Part shown: positions 23,251-38,885 of the stretch, piece by piece
Layout of the letters: every line of letters starts with the position of its first letter
How positions within the stretch are numbered: position 1 is the first letter of the stretch
Assembly: GCF_025766255.1 (NCBI RefSeq)
Contig: NW_026516668.1
Coordinates: 1 to 64,000 of the forward strand
Reading direction: 5' to 3'
Length of the DNA stretch: 64,000 nucleotides
Origin: Zychaea mexicana
Lineage: Eukaryota > Mucoromycota > Mucoromycetes > Mucorales > Lichtheimiaceae
The notes under the pieces: generated by a model
Seen by the model: the letters and a program-made list of their open reading frames with translations, nothing else
What the model was told of the DNA's origin: nothing
The model's database searches: none
Made by a program: the position numbers and the translations under genes

Positions 23251-25733
23251 TTATTGATCAACGAAACCAGCAGTATCCGTAAAGGCAAATAGTGTGGTAT
23301 ATTGACTATTCTTTTGCTCGAGTAAATCAAGTGCTTCGGATGCTGTTTGCGGATGGTGGACATTTGGATCATCAGTTTTAAAATTCCCGCTAAATAGTAG
23401 ATCAATTTCTTCTAAAGACTTGCCCTGAAAATCAAAAAGGAAAGAATGGATAGTGAGTCAACACGAAAGCAATATGATGACAAGCGTATTAATAACCTGA
23501 GTTTCGGGGAAAAATGCGTATACAATCACTGCAATAGCCAGGCAAAGGATACAGTAAATGACATAGATCCGCCACTGAATACTATGGAAGGCCAAGGGAG
23601 CTAGCTGGACAACACCAAAAGTGAAAAACCAGTTGCTTGCTGTGGTGATCCCCAGTGCTTTGGAACGGACACCTTGTGTGTATAATTCGGCTGGGTATAT
23701 CCATCCCATGGGACCCCAAGTGCATCCGTAAATACCAAGAAAGAGGTAAAACATGACGAAGAATATAACTGAGCTTGCGCTGGGATTGTTTATCCTCACG
23801 CTTGTGTTTAGCTCACCCTGCTCTTGTATATAGTAAATCGGTTCCAAGGCAGACGCGTGGTAATTGTTTACACCAGCAACTGTCGCCATGGCAATCATGC
23901 ACACACAACATCCTAAAGCACCCAAAATCATGGTTTTACGTCGACTCCAGCGGTCGATCTTCGTATGAGTAAGTATGAGCTCTGTTTAAACAGAAATTTC
24001 TTTCTTTCCTTGTCTATGCTTCATAGATTTAGTCTACGTACCCATACGACTGCTGGAATAGTAGCCACTACCATTACAAGTCCACTGATAGCATTGGCTA
24101 TATAGGATATAAACCCGAAAAAGGTCATTAAGGTCTCATTTCATTGCCTCATCTTATCCAAGTGCTACACATTATTTTGTGCTCGTTCATTATTATATAA
24201 ATACTCGTTAGTTACTACTTGCCAAAAAGAGCCGGCACATGTCCATTGACATCTGTCCTATGAAAGATAATGGGTGCATATAACCTATGTATAGCTTGAT
24301 TAATCGTCTCCGCAATTTTTCAAAAACCATCCCATTACTTTTGAACCAGAAAGCATTTTTGTTTATAGGTTTCAAGAGAGGTAGATTGGAAGATCATATA
24401 TAGTAACAAAGAAAGGAATTAGAGTTGCATACATGAGAGCGTTTGCACCTGTGAGCTGTTGAAATGCCTGAGCTAATATTCCGACCAGCAACCGCTGGAA
24501 GTTTCGATCTTCTCCATGACGAAATAGATACATGTACCCATTTCTCTTGTGCTTTTCTTCAAACATGATCGTCTGTTTGATTTCGGTAAATTCCATTTGG
24601 ACGGTGGAATGCGCAGTCGTACCATCTCCGCGTATCAATGCAAGTGATTCCAATGCTTCTTGGTCACGATGTCTTTGCACTAGGTACCGAGGACTAGTAT
24701 TTTAAGAAGATCAGATGATGTAAAATGTACAAGTAAGTTGCAAGATGATGAAAAAAGGGGAGACATTTAGCAAACAAACAATGATCAATAGTATTAGGAG
24801 TAGTTGAAAGCTTCCTTATTATCAGTAACCTTTGAGGTATAAAGACGAGGAATAATCCGAAAATAAGGGTAGGAATAAGCTGTATGCCTAACGGCAATCT
24901 AAAAGAACATTTGGCCTGATTATTTATCTCTTTGGTCATATAATACGCTCATTAACGTACGCAGTTTTCTTTTTTTCAAATACCTCCAAGACCTACTCCT
25001 CAAAAAGTTAGTGGAAGCGTAAGTCACCCAAAACGCAATAGATATCCCGAGAATAATACAGAATTGATGGATAGCGATCGCTCTACCACGAAGAAATGGT
25101 GGTGCGATTTCCGTAAGATCTGCATAGATTTATCATTATGATACGTTGGGCTTATTTACTTTAAGATTGAAGTTTGCTGTTATCGCTTACAGAGTGGAAG
25201 TGTCATGGATAGCATTCTATACAATAAACAGCATATACGATATGGCGTTAATTCCTTGGAGGATATTACTTGATTTCTTGTACGGGACGTAGAATATACA
25301 TACCCAATTGAAAACCCGGTAATTGCTCGACCAGCATAAACCATGGATAAGTTGTTTGCTGCAACTAGCAAGAAGTCGCCTACAACGGTTATCATGGTGC
25401 AAATAATGGCCAACCCACGACGACCCAATATATCAGCTAGAGGACCTGAGAGAATAGCCCCAACAAAAGCGGCAGCCATCATGGTTGTAATGATGGCAAT
25501 GTACACGTCCAAGGTCTGTGTGATTTCCAGTTTTTCGGTAAAGTTTGGCATAAGGATAACGCCTCCCATGACAACCAGGTTATATCCAAACTGTGTAGTT
25601 GTGGTTGACGCAAAAGACACAATTTATGTCAGAACAAAGGATTATTCCCCCAACCCACAACCTCTTTCCTTCCTTCAACCCCGTTCGCACTCGCACTACC
25701 GTTTGCCCCTTTGATAGGTGTGTTACACCGCAT
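23251..25733 (-). CDS. MFS sugar-porter family transporter
   Basis: Exons with consistent phase: 25590-25304, 25216-25191 (26 bases), 25119-24984, 24898-24830, 24693-24433, 24284-24223, 24097-24042, 23958-23497 and 23424-23251 (511 codons including stop), plus a proposed first exon beginning at ATG 25733 and ending near 25680. Sugar/H+ symporter marks are FGYNLVVMGGV, GPLADILGRRG, ITGFSIG, LTEIAPPFLRGRAIAIHQ, FIPQSPRYLVQ, AFQQLTGANAL, IDRWSRRKT, GWIYPAELYTQGVRSKALG and FFPETQGKSLEEIDLLF. The intron between 24223 and 24097 appears to be GC-AG (donor G|GCAAGT). The first exon lacks the expected hydrophobic start of helix 1, and no acceptor allows extension of the 25590 frame (stop at about 25626), so the N-terminus is unsure or damaged. 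Substrate unknown. Confidence 0.8.
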
Positions 25734-27138
25734 GAGAAAATCAAAAAACAAGGATGTTGCTGCAAGAGCACCCTGTTTATATAATTAATAAATTTACCAA
25801 GAAACCACCAAGCGACAGTGCACTATTAGAATATTATCATTGTCATGTACGAACTTTCTTAGTTTGGGCTCTGGTCACATTCAATTCTATATTGTACGTG
25901 CACGTATGGCAAAAATACAATCTTTTTTCATTTACGTGCAAATGAGTAACAATCGTACTTCTGTACTCATCGGAATTTTCAGTCGGCGTAATGGCATGAC
26001 TGTTGTTAATTTGGAAAACTAGAAATTACGAATGGGGAGAAAAGGCGGAAAGAGTTCCAGAGAAGAAGAAGAAGCGCGTTCTCTCGCGTGTTAATTTTCA
26101 GAAAAAGACTCCACCAATAAAACGAAGAGTTAGTGCATGAAGCTCTGTTGTTATTAGCGAGCCGAGAGCCGCATCACAATTGTTCCTATTCTGGCCAACA
26201 TGCTTACCTCCTCACAGAACACAGCAACGCATGCCAAACAAACATTGAGCAGCAGAGCCGATCAAGATTATATTTCCTAACATTACTTTTTTCTGCATGC
26301 TTCTGCTGCAGGTAGCGTACATAGCATGAACGACCTGAGTAATGACGATGTATTTTGCTCTGTTGTTTGCAGCACATGTCAATCTCCAAAGAGACTACTC
26401 CTGTGGCATTCACTATTCGCATGATACCACACTGCTCACAATAAATCAGGAATAGCAGCAGCAAAATCATCGGGCATTAAGTCGATAACTTCGTTACTTT
26501 CGTAACATAGAGTTATGATCCCTGTATTTCGCCAGCTCTAACCTGAATGTGCTATGTTGTGTACTGTACAGAGCCAGAAAGAACAACAACAATTTTAGCA
26601 GCAGATTTCTAACGAGACCCTCTAGTGGCTTTTCTTTTCTGCACACATATCCATAGTCTAGTCGTAGTGTCTTCCATTGGAAGAGTGAAGAAGAAGAAAA
26701 ATGATGATGACGAAGATGTTGGGTGGCTACGAGAAAAAAAAAAGATCCGAATGCAAACCAGCAACGACATTAATGAGAAAAGAGGGTCAAATCTTAACAA
26801 GGCATGCATATAAAAACCGTTCATCGCGTTATTTCTTTTCTGTTTCTTCAGGTGTTTACGGAAGGGTCATCGTTTTTTTTTATTGTTTTCACTATTTCCT
26901 TTCTTGAAACGCCTTTTTTACTGTATCCTATCTTACCACATCATTACCAAGAAATCCTTCTCCTCCCCTTCCCCTGTTTCTTTCCCTCCCCCCGTCTCCT
27001 TCTGTTTACTTTTCATCATAGCTGAGAAATCGAACACGACATTTCAGATATAATCAAACTTTCTTTCTTTCACTGCACACCTTTTTTCTCTTCTCCTTTT
27101 CGTTGTTTTCATTAACAGTAACTCGACAACCCACAAAA
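25734..27138. other. Divergent intergenic region
   Basis: This region lies between the transporter (-) and the GH47 gene (+) and should hold both promoters. The sequence 26921-27080 is strongly pyrimidine-rich just before the GH47 ATG. A short hairpin (GTTAC, 4-base loop, GTAAC) sits near 26494-26507. No gene was recognised. Confidence 0.5.
26921..27080 (+). promoter_or_regulatory. Pyrimidine-rich promoter/leader of the GH47 gene
   Basis: A long T/C-rich block (runs such as CTCCCCTTCCCCTG and CTTTCTTTCTTTC) lies 60-220 bases 5' of the start codon, as is usual at fungal transcription start regions. The role is inferred from position. Confidence 0.45.
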
Positions 27139-29545
<2,407 letters not shown>

Positions 29546-29950
29546 ATGCGTACTTCCTTAACATTTTAGACTTATTCGTTTTCTTTTCCCTGTTTCTTCT
29601 TCTTCGTTGTTTCGCCCCTCCTGCCCACACATCCCAGTACTGATTACAAAAGACACCCTTACCATTCTGGGCAACAGTGGCTGGAATACAAGATATACAT
29701 ACTACTTACACTTGTTTATACGTATGATTGATATACTCAATTAAATATATCTAAAATGGTTACTTGTATGAATACGTGGTTGACCGGTTTGTTTTGCTTT
29801 GAATGAATGAATATGAGGGAAATAAGAAGGATCTTGTGATGATGGTATTATGTATACTCCAAAATACATAGAACAAAGTATAAATTACATGTAGCAGTTC
29901 TACATACATGCTACTACTATTACTGCTACTACAAACTGCCTAATATGATA
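29546..29950. other. Convergent spacer
   Basis: AT-rich 3' flanks of the GH47 gene (+) and the oxidase gene (-). Nothing else was recognised. Confidence 0.5.
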
Positions 29951-32052
29951 CTAGATCATAAGGTCATTGACATTGTGTTCAATAAAAATTTCTGTTCCTT
30001 TTGAAGGAATACCGTTGCATACGACAAACAAATATCCGGAGCCAGGAGGGAATATATTAGCCGTGGGTGGTGCCTCAATACGAATGGATTGAAGATCATC
30101 CGCGATTGTGTGTCGCAAGACGACATAGCGCTGCGACATATGCATAGAATGAGTGCTGAAACCTTGGCGCAACAGCGCAACCTTGATGTCAGGGTCGCTT
30201 CCAGATTGGGCGAGCTCACCCAGATTGATTAATATGTCAAACCACTCCTTGTAAATGACAACCCGTGGCACGTGGGAGATCAAAGGTCGAGTGGCCGATT
30301 TGAAAAGGTATGGCGGCGAGAAATACTCAACGCGGAATTCTGTTGGGTACTCGGCGGTGACATTGCTAGGATTGTTGTTGTTTGAACCGGCAATCCATAC
30401 GCGGCCATCGGGCAGGGTCAGTGCGACGGAATGGTACATGCGCGCAATATCGGTATTGGCCAAGCCTTGAGTCCAGCGCTTGTTCACAGGTTTATCGGGA
30501 TCGTAAATTAGTGGATCAAATGTGGGATCATGATTACGGTTGTTGTATCCTAAAGTGAAAAAATGACCCTTATTTTAGGTTTCTTTTTTTTTCCAGCTTT
30601 GGATATGAACAGCGGGTGTTTGTATCGTTTTGAACTTACCTGCCCACCCACGTTGACAGCCATTGACCCAAAATATTGTACCATCTGGCAAAAACACACC
30701 GTCCGGCATTAATCGTTTATGAACAAACGTCTCCATCTCCCATTGTGGATCCTCATCATCGAGATTGATGCGGCCGCACGTATCGTCCGCAACAGAGTTC
30801 TTATCCATCTTTTCGGATCCACCGCAGATCAAAATTTCAACCTTGTAATCGTTAGCTGGATCGAGGGGTAACATGACAGCGCCACTCGTCAATGGGTATG
30901 AGCGTGGGACACCAGGTAAATCGGGAAGCTTCTTGACGACTTCATGCTTTTTATAATCGTAGATGATCGATTGTTGGTTGGCGAAAATGAAGAGGTTGCC
31001 GTCGGGTAACACAAAGACAAAGGCGTATCTATTTAGGAAGTAGCAAACATTGAATGGTGTGCATATTTTTTGGATCAGAATTGAAATGCTTTCGTTATGT
31101 TTTCTATTCGAGTTCATAAATGAAAAAGAGCTTGAACTTACAGATTGTATGGCATAGTTTCTACGAGGAACGGAAAATCAATGGGTCCTTCTTCCTGTGG
31201 TGGCCAAAATTCGTATGATGGGACGTTGATTTCATCCCTATTGACGGCTGCAGGCACTGTCGAGCCTCCGAGGATAAACAGATTGCCTTCTGGCAATTGT
31301 TCAACGGTTGGATACCACCGATTACTGGCCATGCGTGTGTTTGGTAATTCATATTCGCGCCATTGGCATGAATCGTCCAGGCATGGATCAAAAAGACGAA
31401 TGGATTTGTATCCAGCAGCTACTTTCCAGGTACGACCAGTCAATTCACCACCGCCAGTGCTGATTAACGTTCCGTTGCTTAAGAAACCGCCTGCAGAACA
31501 AAAAGAGTTGGTATCCAGAGGCAACACTCGATACTCGTCCGTGTCTAAGAAGTATTGGGCTGAATATGCGCTTTGGCCCGAATCGTATTTGGCTTCGTTC
31601 CATTCAGCTTTTTAATATAAGGAGAACTAGTTAGTGCCGAGGATAGACAACCAATGCTTCCTGCTGCTGAGCTCGTTCAAAATAAACTAGCCAAAAAAAA
31701 GTACGTACCTTTGTCAATGATCACAATGCTCTTTTCACTATCAAAAAGACCGCAAAAACGCTCAGTTAGTTTGGTAGAATTAGAAACGTGTCTCATCCGT
31801 GATTTGAAATCGTGAATGGATTACGAGAATTTCACTGAAAGGACAGAATTTCAAAATTTACTTTAACAAGACTGCGTGCATAGCCGACACACCAGTTCGC
31901 CCCTTTTGCTCCATTTTGCCAGTAGATGCATAGTTTGACATAAATTCTTGCGATTGCGTCCAGTAAAAAGGTGAATAAGATTCTTCTTGAGCATGAGCTG
32001 TGAGGCTGATGCTGGCGATCAGTGCCAATGGTAGTAGGCCAGTGGATCGCAT
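29951..32052 (-). CDS. Glyoxal-oxidase-like copper radical oxidase (AA5_1)
   Basis: Five exons: 32052-31862, 31737-31709 (29 bases), 31607-31142, 31028-30640 and 30549-29951, 557 residues. A secreted enzyme of this family oxidises small aldehydes with oxygen and releases hydrogen peroxide. The signal peptide is residues 1-21. The seven-bladed kelch-like core (glyoxal oxidase N domain, then DUF1929) keeps the copper/radical residues: Cys110 in NSFCSAGG and Tyr172 in SNRWYPT (the Cys-Tyr cofactor pair), Tyr397-His398 in ARMYHS, and a late His in THSMHMSQR. The close of the fold (PPGSGYLFVVCNGIPSKG) is typical. All predicted ligands are present, so it should be active. Substrate specificity is not decided by sequence. 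Its 5' end faces the P450 gene. Confidence 0.9.
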
Positions 32053-33255
32053 ATTTTATGTTGGTGTTGCAGTACGAGAAGAAAAGAGAAACTTAGGAAG
32101 GGCCTTATATTCCATACAGGGCGATCAGAAAAAGTAAAAATAGGCCCTAATCTGTATGAGAATTCGGGACATATGCTGTCAACCCCTCTTTCTCTTCTCT
32201 CTAATAACTTTACCTTCACCCAAACAACAGCACTATTAATTATATTCCATTCAATTGGCCTGCAGCTGCGTGAGCGAGTGGATGGTTATTCGGCTGTACG
32301 TAAGGTAAACTCTTCTGATATGTTTGATATCCTGGGTTTTTTACGAGGTTTCTACCAGATTGGGTCATATTGCCTACCATTACTGGGCAACTGTCCAAGC
32401 CTCGTCAAAACGAGACCACGTGTTTTGTAAGAATTTGTAGTTATGCCTTTGATTAACTGCACACATAAAGTTAATACCTGTTAAGCCACTTCACCAACTC
32501 TCACTTGGTAGCAGCTACCCACGCTGACTCTAATCAATGCGTAGGTAAGGTACCTTGTTGAAATTTCTCTCTGGAAAACGATTGAATTGAAAGGATGTTG
32601 ATGGCTGCAAGAAGGTAGCTACCTTATAGTAAATACTGTTGTCAAACCAATGTAGCAGCCTTTTGCAACTCAATTCGCAGGCTCATGCATAATAACAATG
32701 GCGGATTCGTGTTACACAGATCCAGCAACTATTACGACTACTCTACCTGTGGCGGATACTTGCGCTTGATACAGGTATTTGTTTCGAGTCTTATGCTGGT
32801 GTCATGGAACAGAACAAAAATGACACCTCGCAATAAAAACGTCTCAGTTATCCGGCATAGCGTGCGATAAGTCAACATTATCTGATTCTCATTAGTGTCA
32901 TAAAAAGCGTTAAATTTTATCGCAAGAAAAAAGGGAACCATATTCTCAGACATCAAAACAGCTACTACTGGGTTTGATGCCAGCTCTACTCCTTGAGTAA
33001 GAGAAGCACAAGACACACAACAGATTCGTCATTCCATTTACTGCCTTATTGATGTCAATCTATATTACGTTGCTTACAACGGAAATAGTAAGATGCATAC
33101 GGAAATACAAACGATTACGTGGGACAATATTAGCCTCTTTTGGATGTGATCAGTTTCCCCACACCTTTTTGCCTAGCAATAAATAAAAACCCTGTAATTC
33201 TATTTCTCTTTTCTCACATTTTCCCTTCCTTTTCTATCAAACTATATCTCACATA
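32053..33255. other. Divergent intergenic region
   Basis: Promoter space for the oxidase (-) and the P450 (+). Around 32515-32630 there are several related GGTA/TACC blocks (for example GGTAGCTACC) that could form local hairpins. An A/T-rich block CAATAAATAAAAACC lies about 65 bases 5' of the P450 ATG. No gene was seen. Confidence 0.45.
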
Positions 33256-35695
33256 ATGGATCTTACAACAGTGCCCCAAAAACTAAGCGCTTCAGCTACT
33301 AAGGTTATTAAACTATTCACAAAGGTCAAACAAGAGGATCTCAAAAAGGCAGGCACGGTTACTTTATTTACACTGGCAACCTATCTCATAGCTCTGGTGA
33401 GTCTCTGTATCTTTATAACTCCTTTGCAAAAAAAAAAGGCGGGCTTTTATACAGATGCTGTATCAGCTTGCTTTTCTAAATAATGGTTGATGCTAATATG
33501 TACGCACACTGCGAAATAGAAACTACATGATGCTTTCCTTGGTCCTCTTTCCGGTCTTCCTGGTCCGCTTGGCCTAAAATTTTACGACATGATTTATGCA
33601 AGGGGCTTTGCAGACCCACCGGGAGGAGCGTAAGCAGTACTCTGTTGTTACACGAGTGTCTCTTTTAAGCTACATAATGACACATGTTTTTTGCACCATA
33701 CTTTCTTTCCTTCAAATCATCGTTCTCCTTTGACGACGTTTAATGTAGCTGGAAAAAATTTAAATTTTGGCAAGAAAAGTATGGTGATATTGTTCGACTG
33801 GGCCCAACTACAGTCTCTATTTCGGACAAGCATATGATAAGACAAGTACTTTTGAAAGATGATCTACCCAAAGGCCCTCGCTATGAAGGGTTATCCAGTA
33901 AGTGCTATGGCGTAGTACAGATGAACGAGGGCTGTTATGTTCACATATACATTGCTACAACGTGGGGTATGTACCTCTATGCTGGTCATATTAACCAAAG
34001 AAGAATAGAATTCAGTATTACGTTATTCAGCGCTGTTGATAAAAACTTTCATAAGCAACGAGTAAGTAACGTTGATAATTAGAATCAGCCTTCTTTTCAT
34101 GGTACACGACGTGTAGATAACATTATAATTTACCATTTCTTCTTATCCTCAATACCACGCATAATATAGCGTCGTATCGTTTCTCCTGCGTTTTCCGTGA
34201 AATATGTCAATTCACTCGAGCATTATATGCTGGCAATGATTCAGGCATTTATCGAACGTATCGATAGTGACATTGAAGCAACTCTAACCTCCGAGGAGGA
34301 CGGTTACGGTCAAGTTGATATTTGGAAGCTGCTTGCTTATCTTGCACTGGATATCATTGGCGAAACCGCATTTGGCCAAACATTCCATATGTTGGAAACC
34401 AATGATCACATGGTTCCACGTACCATTACTACGAATCTACAGCTTGCAGCTTCTGTAAGATTGATTTATTACCGATTTACGTACATTCATGCATACCTTT
34501 TATATAATACTAAAAGCAGATTACTTCTTTTGTATATAGCTTGCTGCCCGGCCCTATACTGTCATGCTTAAATCGATGTTTTCCTTGGGAAAACTAGTCG
34601 AGTCGAATAAAAAACTAAGAGATGTGCGTAAATTTCAAAGAGAAATGATTTGCTTTTTCATAGTGGTATATTACATCTTTTAACATACATTTTTAGTTTA
34701 TGGGCAAAATTATTGTGGAACGACTTCAGGGCGGGCCGGATGCTCGTAGAGACGACGTCCTACAAATTTTAATCGACACTCAACAGGCAAACGATGCAAA
34801 AGATCGCATGACAGCTGAAGCAATTGCACAAGAGACCATCCTATTTCTTGTCGCTGGCTCTGATACAACGAGTAACACGACGGGATTTGCCGTTATTGAA
34901 TTGCTGAAAAACCCACATGTGTTTACCAAGTTACGCGCTGAAATCGACAACGTCCAGTTACGGCCTGACCAGAAATTGCTTGAACACGATCAAGTAAAAA
35001 AACTTCCCTATCTAAATGCCGTGATTAATGAGAACCTGCGATTGAATCCTATCGATGTTGATTGTCTCGAGAGACGTGCTGACAGAGACATGGTTCTTGA
35101 TGGCCGTCTTTTCGTGCCTAAGAATGTGAGTACAATCTACAACATGTACCAGCATATATAGCTAATAAGGTTTTGAACAGCAACAAAAATTGAAGACACG
35201 TTGCTTTCTTCCCACATACACTATACCAATCATTATTACAAACTAATCATATATGCTATTTTTTACACGTTTATGCAGACCATCATTTTGTCCAATGTTT
35301 ATTGCGCCCACCTTGATCCCAAATACTGGCCTGAGCCCACAAAATTTAAACCTGAGCGTTGGTTGGAAGGATCTCAAATTCCAGCAGATACTGAAGCATT
35401 CTATCCTTTCAGCATTGGGTAATTTTTTTTACATCATCAGCATGCTACACAGTGCTCTGCATCACGGCTGCATTTTTTACTCACAAACGTAGAATATTTT
35501 AGGACACGGAACTGTATCGGTAAAGGATTTGCGCAACAACAAATACGATTGTCTCTTTCCAACCTCGTTCGCTTTTACGATTTTAAAGCTATTCCTGCAG
35601 AGATGAATCAATCCGACGACCGGGTATCATTCATTACTTGGACGTTGAAGAGCAATAGCTTTAAGATACTCATGAAACGTCGTTGTAGAGAGTGA
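33256..35695 (+). CDS. Cytochrome P450 monooxygenase
   Basis: Nine exons: 33256-33396, 33520-33629, 33749-33897, 34009-34061, 34170-34454, 34540-34623, 34697-35125, 35279-35418 and 35503-35695, 527 residues. An ER membrane haem-thiolate oxygenase. Seen in order: an N-terminal anchor (VTLFTLATYLIAL, about 34-47), GPLSGLPGPLG proline hinge, the FSITLFSAVDKNFHKQRRRIVSPAFS helix C region, the I-helix FLVAGSDTTSNTTG (near 327), the K-helix ExxR as ENLRLNP, the PERW block (KFKPERWLEG) and the haem loop FSIGTRNCIGK with its Cys ligand split by an intron. All key residues are intact. The CYP family and substrate cannot be named from sequence alone. It may be driven from the shared divergent promoter with the oxidase. 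Confidence 0.92.
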
Positions 35696-36009
35696 AGAAT
35701 ATACATTATGTATATCAAATGTATCATAGTAAGCTAGTAAAGGTATATCTTATTTACAGAAGCCTAGTAGCCGTGTATATTTGTCAAGCTTGCAAACTGA
35801 ATAATTGTTACTGTATTCAAATAAAATGCCAACACGGGAAACAGGTGCTTTAGATGATTTCCGTGTTTGGAACAGTTTGCAATGAATTGCTATTTTTTAT
35901 GTGCTGCCAATTATTAAAAAAATTTGTAACTTGATTTAGTTGCGATAATACACTAGGTAATACTGTATTGTCTCATTTTGTCACACCTCTAAAACCTTTT
36001 TACGCGTGC

Positions 36010-37900
36010 CGCCTATAAATACAGTAATTGGCAAAACTGGAAACAAGTGATAGCACAAAAGGCTCGGCAGCAGCCCTTTTATATTGTCGACTTTGAAGAC
36101 TTTATCGAGCGCTTGTTTAAAAAAAACTCTTTGAGCACTCTTTTAGGTCGTATAGACCCTGGCATTGTTGACTGCAATTATTAGCCTGTTAAACATTAAT
36201 GTATATCACACTTGTCAGTAGGATAATTTCTTCATGTGTACGTTCATGAAATCGAGAGCACAGTAAGTACCGTAGGGACTTGGGAATACAAATGGCTTCA
36301 ATAATTCATGAAAGCCATTTTTGTGCAATCTTCAAACTTGTTTTTCGATCGTATACTCATATTCATTTGCTTTTTGCCGTGCTTTCCTTACGCCGTTGTG
36401 GCAACACTTTTCTCGTATCTAAGCCTAGGAATACTTAGCCTATACGAGTATCCGCCGCGAATGGTACAGTACAACCGTATTTCTCATACGCCTAGCAAGC
36501 TTTCCGAGACGTACGCTTTATTCCACGACATTTATAAACTGTCAACTACCGAGGAGAATGCAGCCTTGGTAGACACTTTAGAAATGTAGTATTCATCGCG
36601 TTTACGTATCAATTTTGAGCGCCATGGTGCAAAATTTTATACTTTGGGGGCGCGATCCAAATTAGTCAATGAGTATGATATAAATGAGCTTGCATGTCTT
36701 GTAACTAAATGGATATAAACATAATCGATATATTAGCATATTCACCCTGAAACCACGGTGCTAATCAGGAAGCAGCAAATGAGTTTTTCGCGCTTTTGCA
36801 ACAACTGGCGTTGTCCCAGCTCATCCATTCAAATATGCAAGATGACATGTCCGGAATATTCCATCTACGATGTGCTTATTGTATGTCCCAAGCTTACCCA
36901 AGCTACCATAGCGGTTTGAGATGAAGATGATTCATACGGACTTGACAGCATAGTCTCACACTCGCCAGATTATTTGTTTCCGGTAGGTGTATATTTGCGC
37001 ATCAAGCACATCATATAACCATCGGATACGGGTTGACTCGATCTTACAACACTGCCCCAACCTACTTTATATGATAGCACCAATGTTTTGCATGACACTT
37101 CTCAGGCATTACTACAACCGCACCCTACAAGCTCAATTTTTTTAAACAAAATTACGGAGCTTTTCCTGTTGGCTTCAACCATCTCATAAACTGGTGCTCC
37201 AAGCTCAAGTGACTTAATAAACAATGGCTATACTACGACGTACCGCACACTATGATGGAGAATAACCTCATTAGTCGACACAACGCCGACAATAATGATC
37301 ACTGCAAAAGCACCAACAGTAGCATCGGAAATGTCCATCACACTTGCCGTAACGGCGAACTCACTCAACTTGGCATTTACGTTAAGACTACGGCCATTTT
37401 AAATTATTTCCCAATTCTTTACAAAAATCATCACAGACTGGAATACCTGAACCTGGCACAAAAGCCAATGCAAGTGAATCATTTAAGGTATTGATTATGC
37501 GACGGTTCTACCAGCGGAGGCGATGTATCCAGTCTCAGCTGTTTTGCTCGCTTCAGTGATGTTTTCAACTCCACACTGATCCTCGACGTATTCGAATGCG
37601 GAACTTCCTCGACCATCGTATTGCTTAATCACTGCCCGCTCTTGTTACCCTTGTTCGGTTAGCCCAGGACGATATAAGAATTGTCATATCTGAGCTCGTA
37701 TTTCCTCACACGGTAAAATTATTACACCGGTTGCACCTGAACGGCAGGTCTATTCGCGACAAAAATCGAAAAATGAACGCAATGTATACCACGTCTCCTG
37801 CTTTGGAAGAGCTCAACATTGATTCTTTCGGACGGCTCTTCGAGAAAGGAGCATGGTGCAGCGTATTTAGCAACCAAAAAGCCTATGTATAGGGTACTTT
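36010..37900 (+). pseudogene. Decayed F-box/LRR-like gene remnants
   Basis: Several coding-like pieces follow one another on the plus strand but are broken by stops and frame changes. One open piece at about 36010-36184 has coding-like composition (ends RIDPGIVDCNY). Another, 36308-36589, ends with LSTTEENAALVDTLEM. Later pieces at about 36780-37890 carry leucine-rich phrases such as LIHSNMQDDMSGIFHL, QHCPNLLYLMIA and SPALEELNIDSFG. These resemble the LRR part of the large F-box families in Mucoromycota; the resemblance is by style, without a clear F-box. No splice model joins them. It could also be a fast-evolving gene with introns that I failed to resolve. Confidence 0.35.
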
Positions 37901-38885
37901 AGCGCTATATACTCGAAATGCACAAAGGGATGACGAGTGAACAAGGTAATAAATGGAGCAACGAATCACGCGCAAAAGTGATAAAAGTTGTAGGAAGTCA
38001 TCGTTTGTAGTGTTATTCTTCTGATCGTCCAAATGGATCCTGAACGCTGCTTAAAAAGAACGTAGAATCGCACAAAAACAAACGAACCTATTAACTTTGT
38101 CAGCAGCAATAAAAAACAATGAAGGATGAGTCAGCTTCACTAGCGGCAGCGTCCTCTTATCTGCGGCAGCACATACTTGGGAATGGAAGATGGTACCTTA
38201 CCAGCAGCAGTATGATTTCGGTATGGAGGGAGAGGAGGTCACACGGCGTAGTTCAGAGAACTGTTGGCGGATGGCGAAAACGGTAGAGCAATAGTTGACG
38301 AGCACGGTTCAAAATGAAAGATGCGATGGGATTAAGTGTGTTTTGTCTATGCCCGCACACGCACAACGTTATTTACCAGATTACCACACATACAGCCAGA
38401 AGGTACTAATGAAATGAATTTGTCTGTGAACTACGCTATATACACACGCTGTTTGCCTTGTTGGCTGAAGGACTGTAAACTGGCTGCTGGGTGGATCGTG
38501 TTTTGAACATTCACTGATGGTGAATGTCTACCTTGTCAGTCACGCCTATTTCCGGCATTTACTGCTCGCAGAAAAGCGCTTCTTCCGTGAATCTACATGC
38601 TCATTCGCATTCGTGTCTTTGTCTTCGCTTGACACGGTGCCGTGCACGGACCCTCTCACAAACAAGCGGCGACAACATCGGAGGTACAGCAGCCCATGGT
38701 GAGAGACACGTACCACTACCGCCGAAGCACGCTTGTCTTGACCACCAAGTATACCACTCCTTTCATTTCCTTTGGTGCTGTATGTTTTGTTATGCCATAG
38801 TGGGCAACCCACAAGTTGATACGCAACCCGTTATCTGGGCCAATGAGAATTCACGGGGATTTGAAGTCCCGAACGAGAAAAATGT

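Noticed and set aside
26464..26560. Second possible MITE near a GTTAC hairpin
   Set aside because: Only a 5-base stem was found, with no long terminal inverted repeats or TA duplication.
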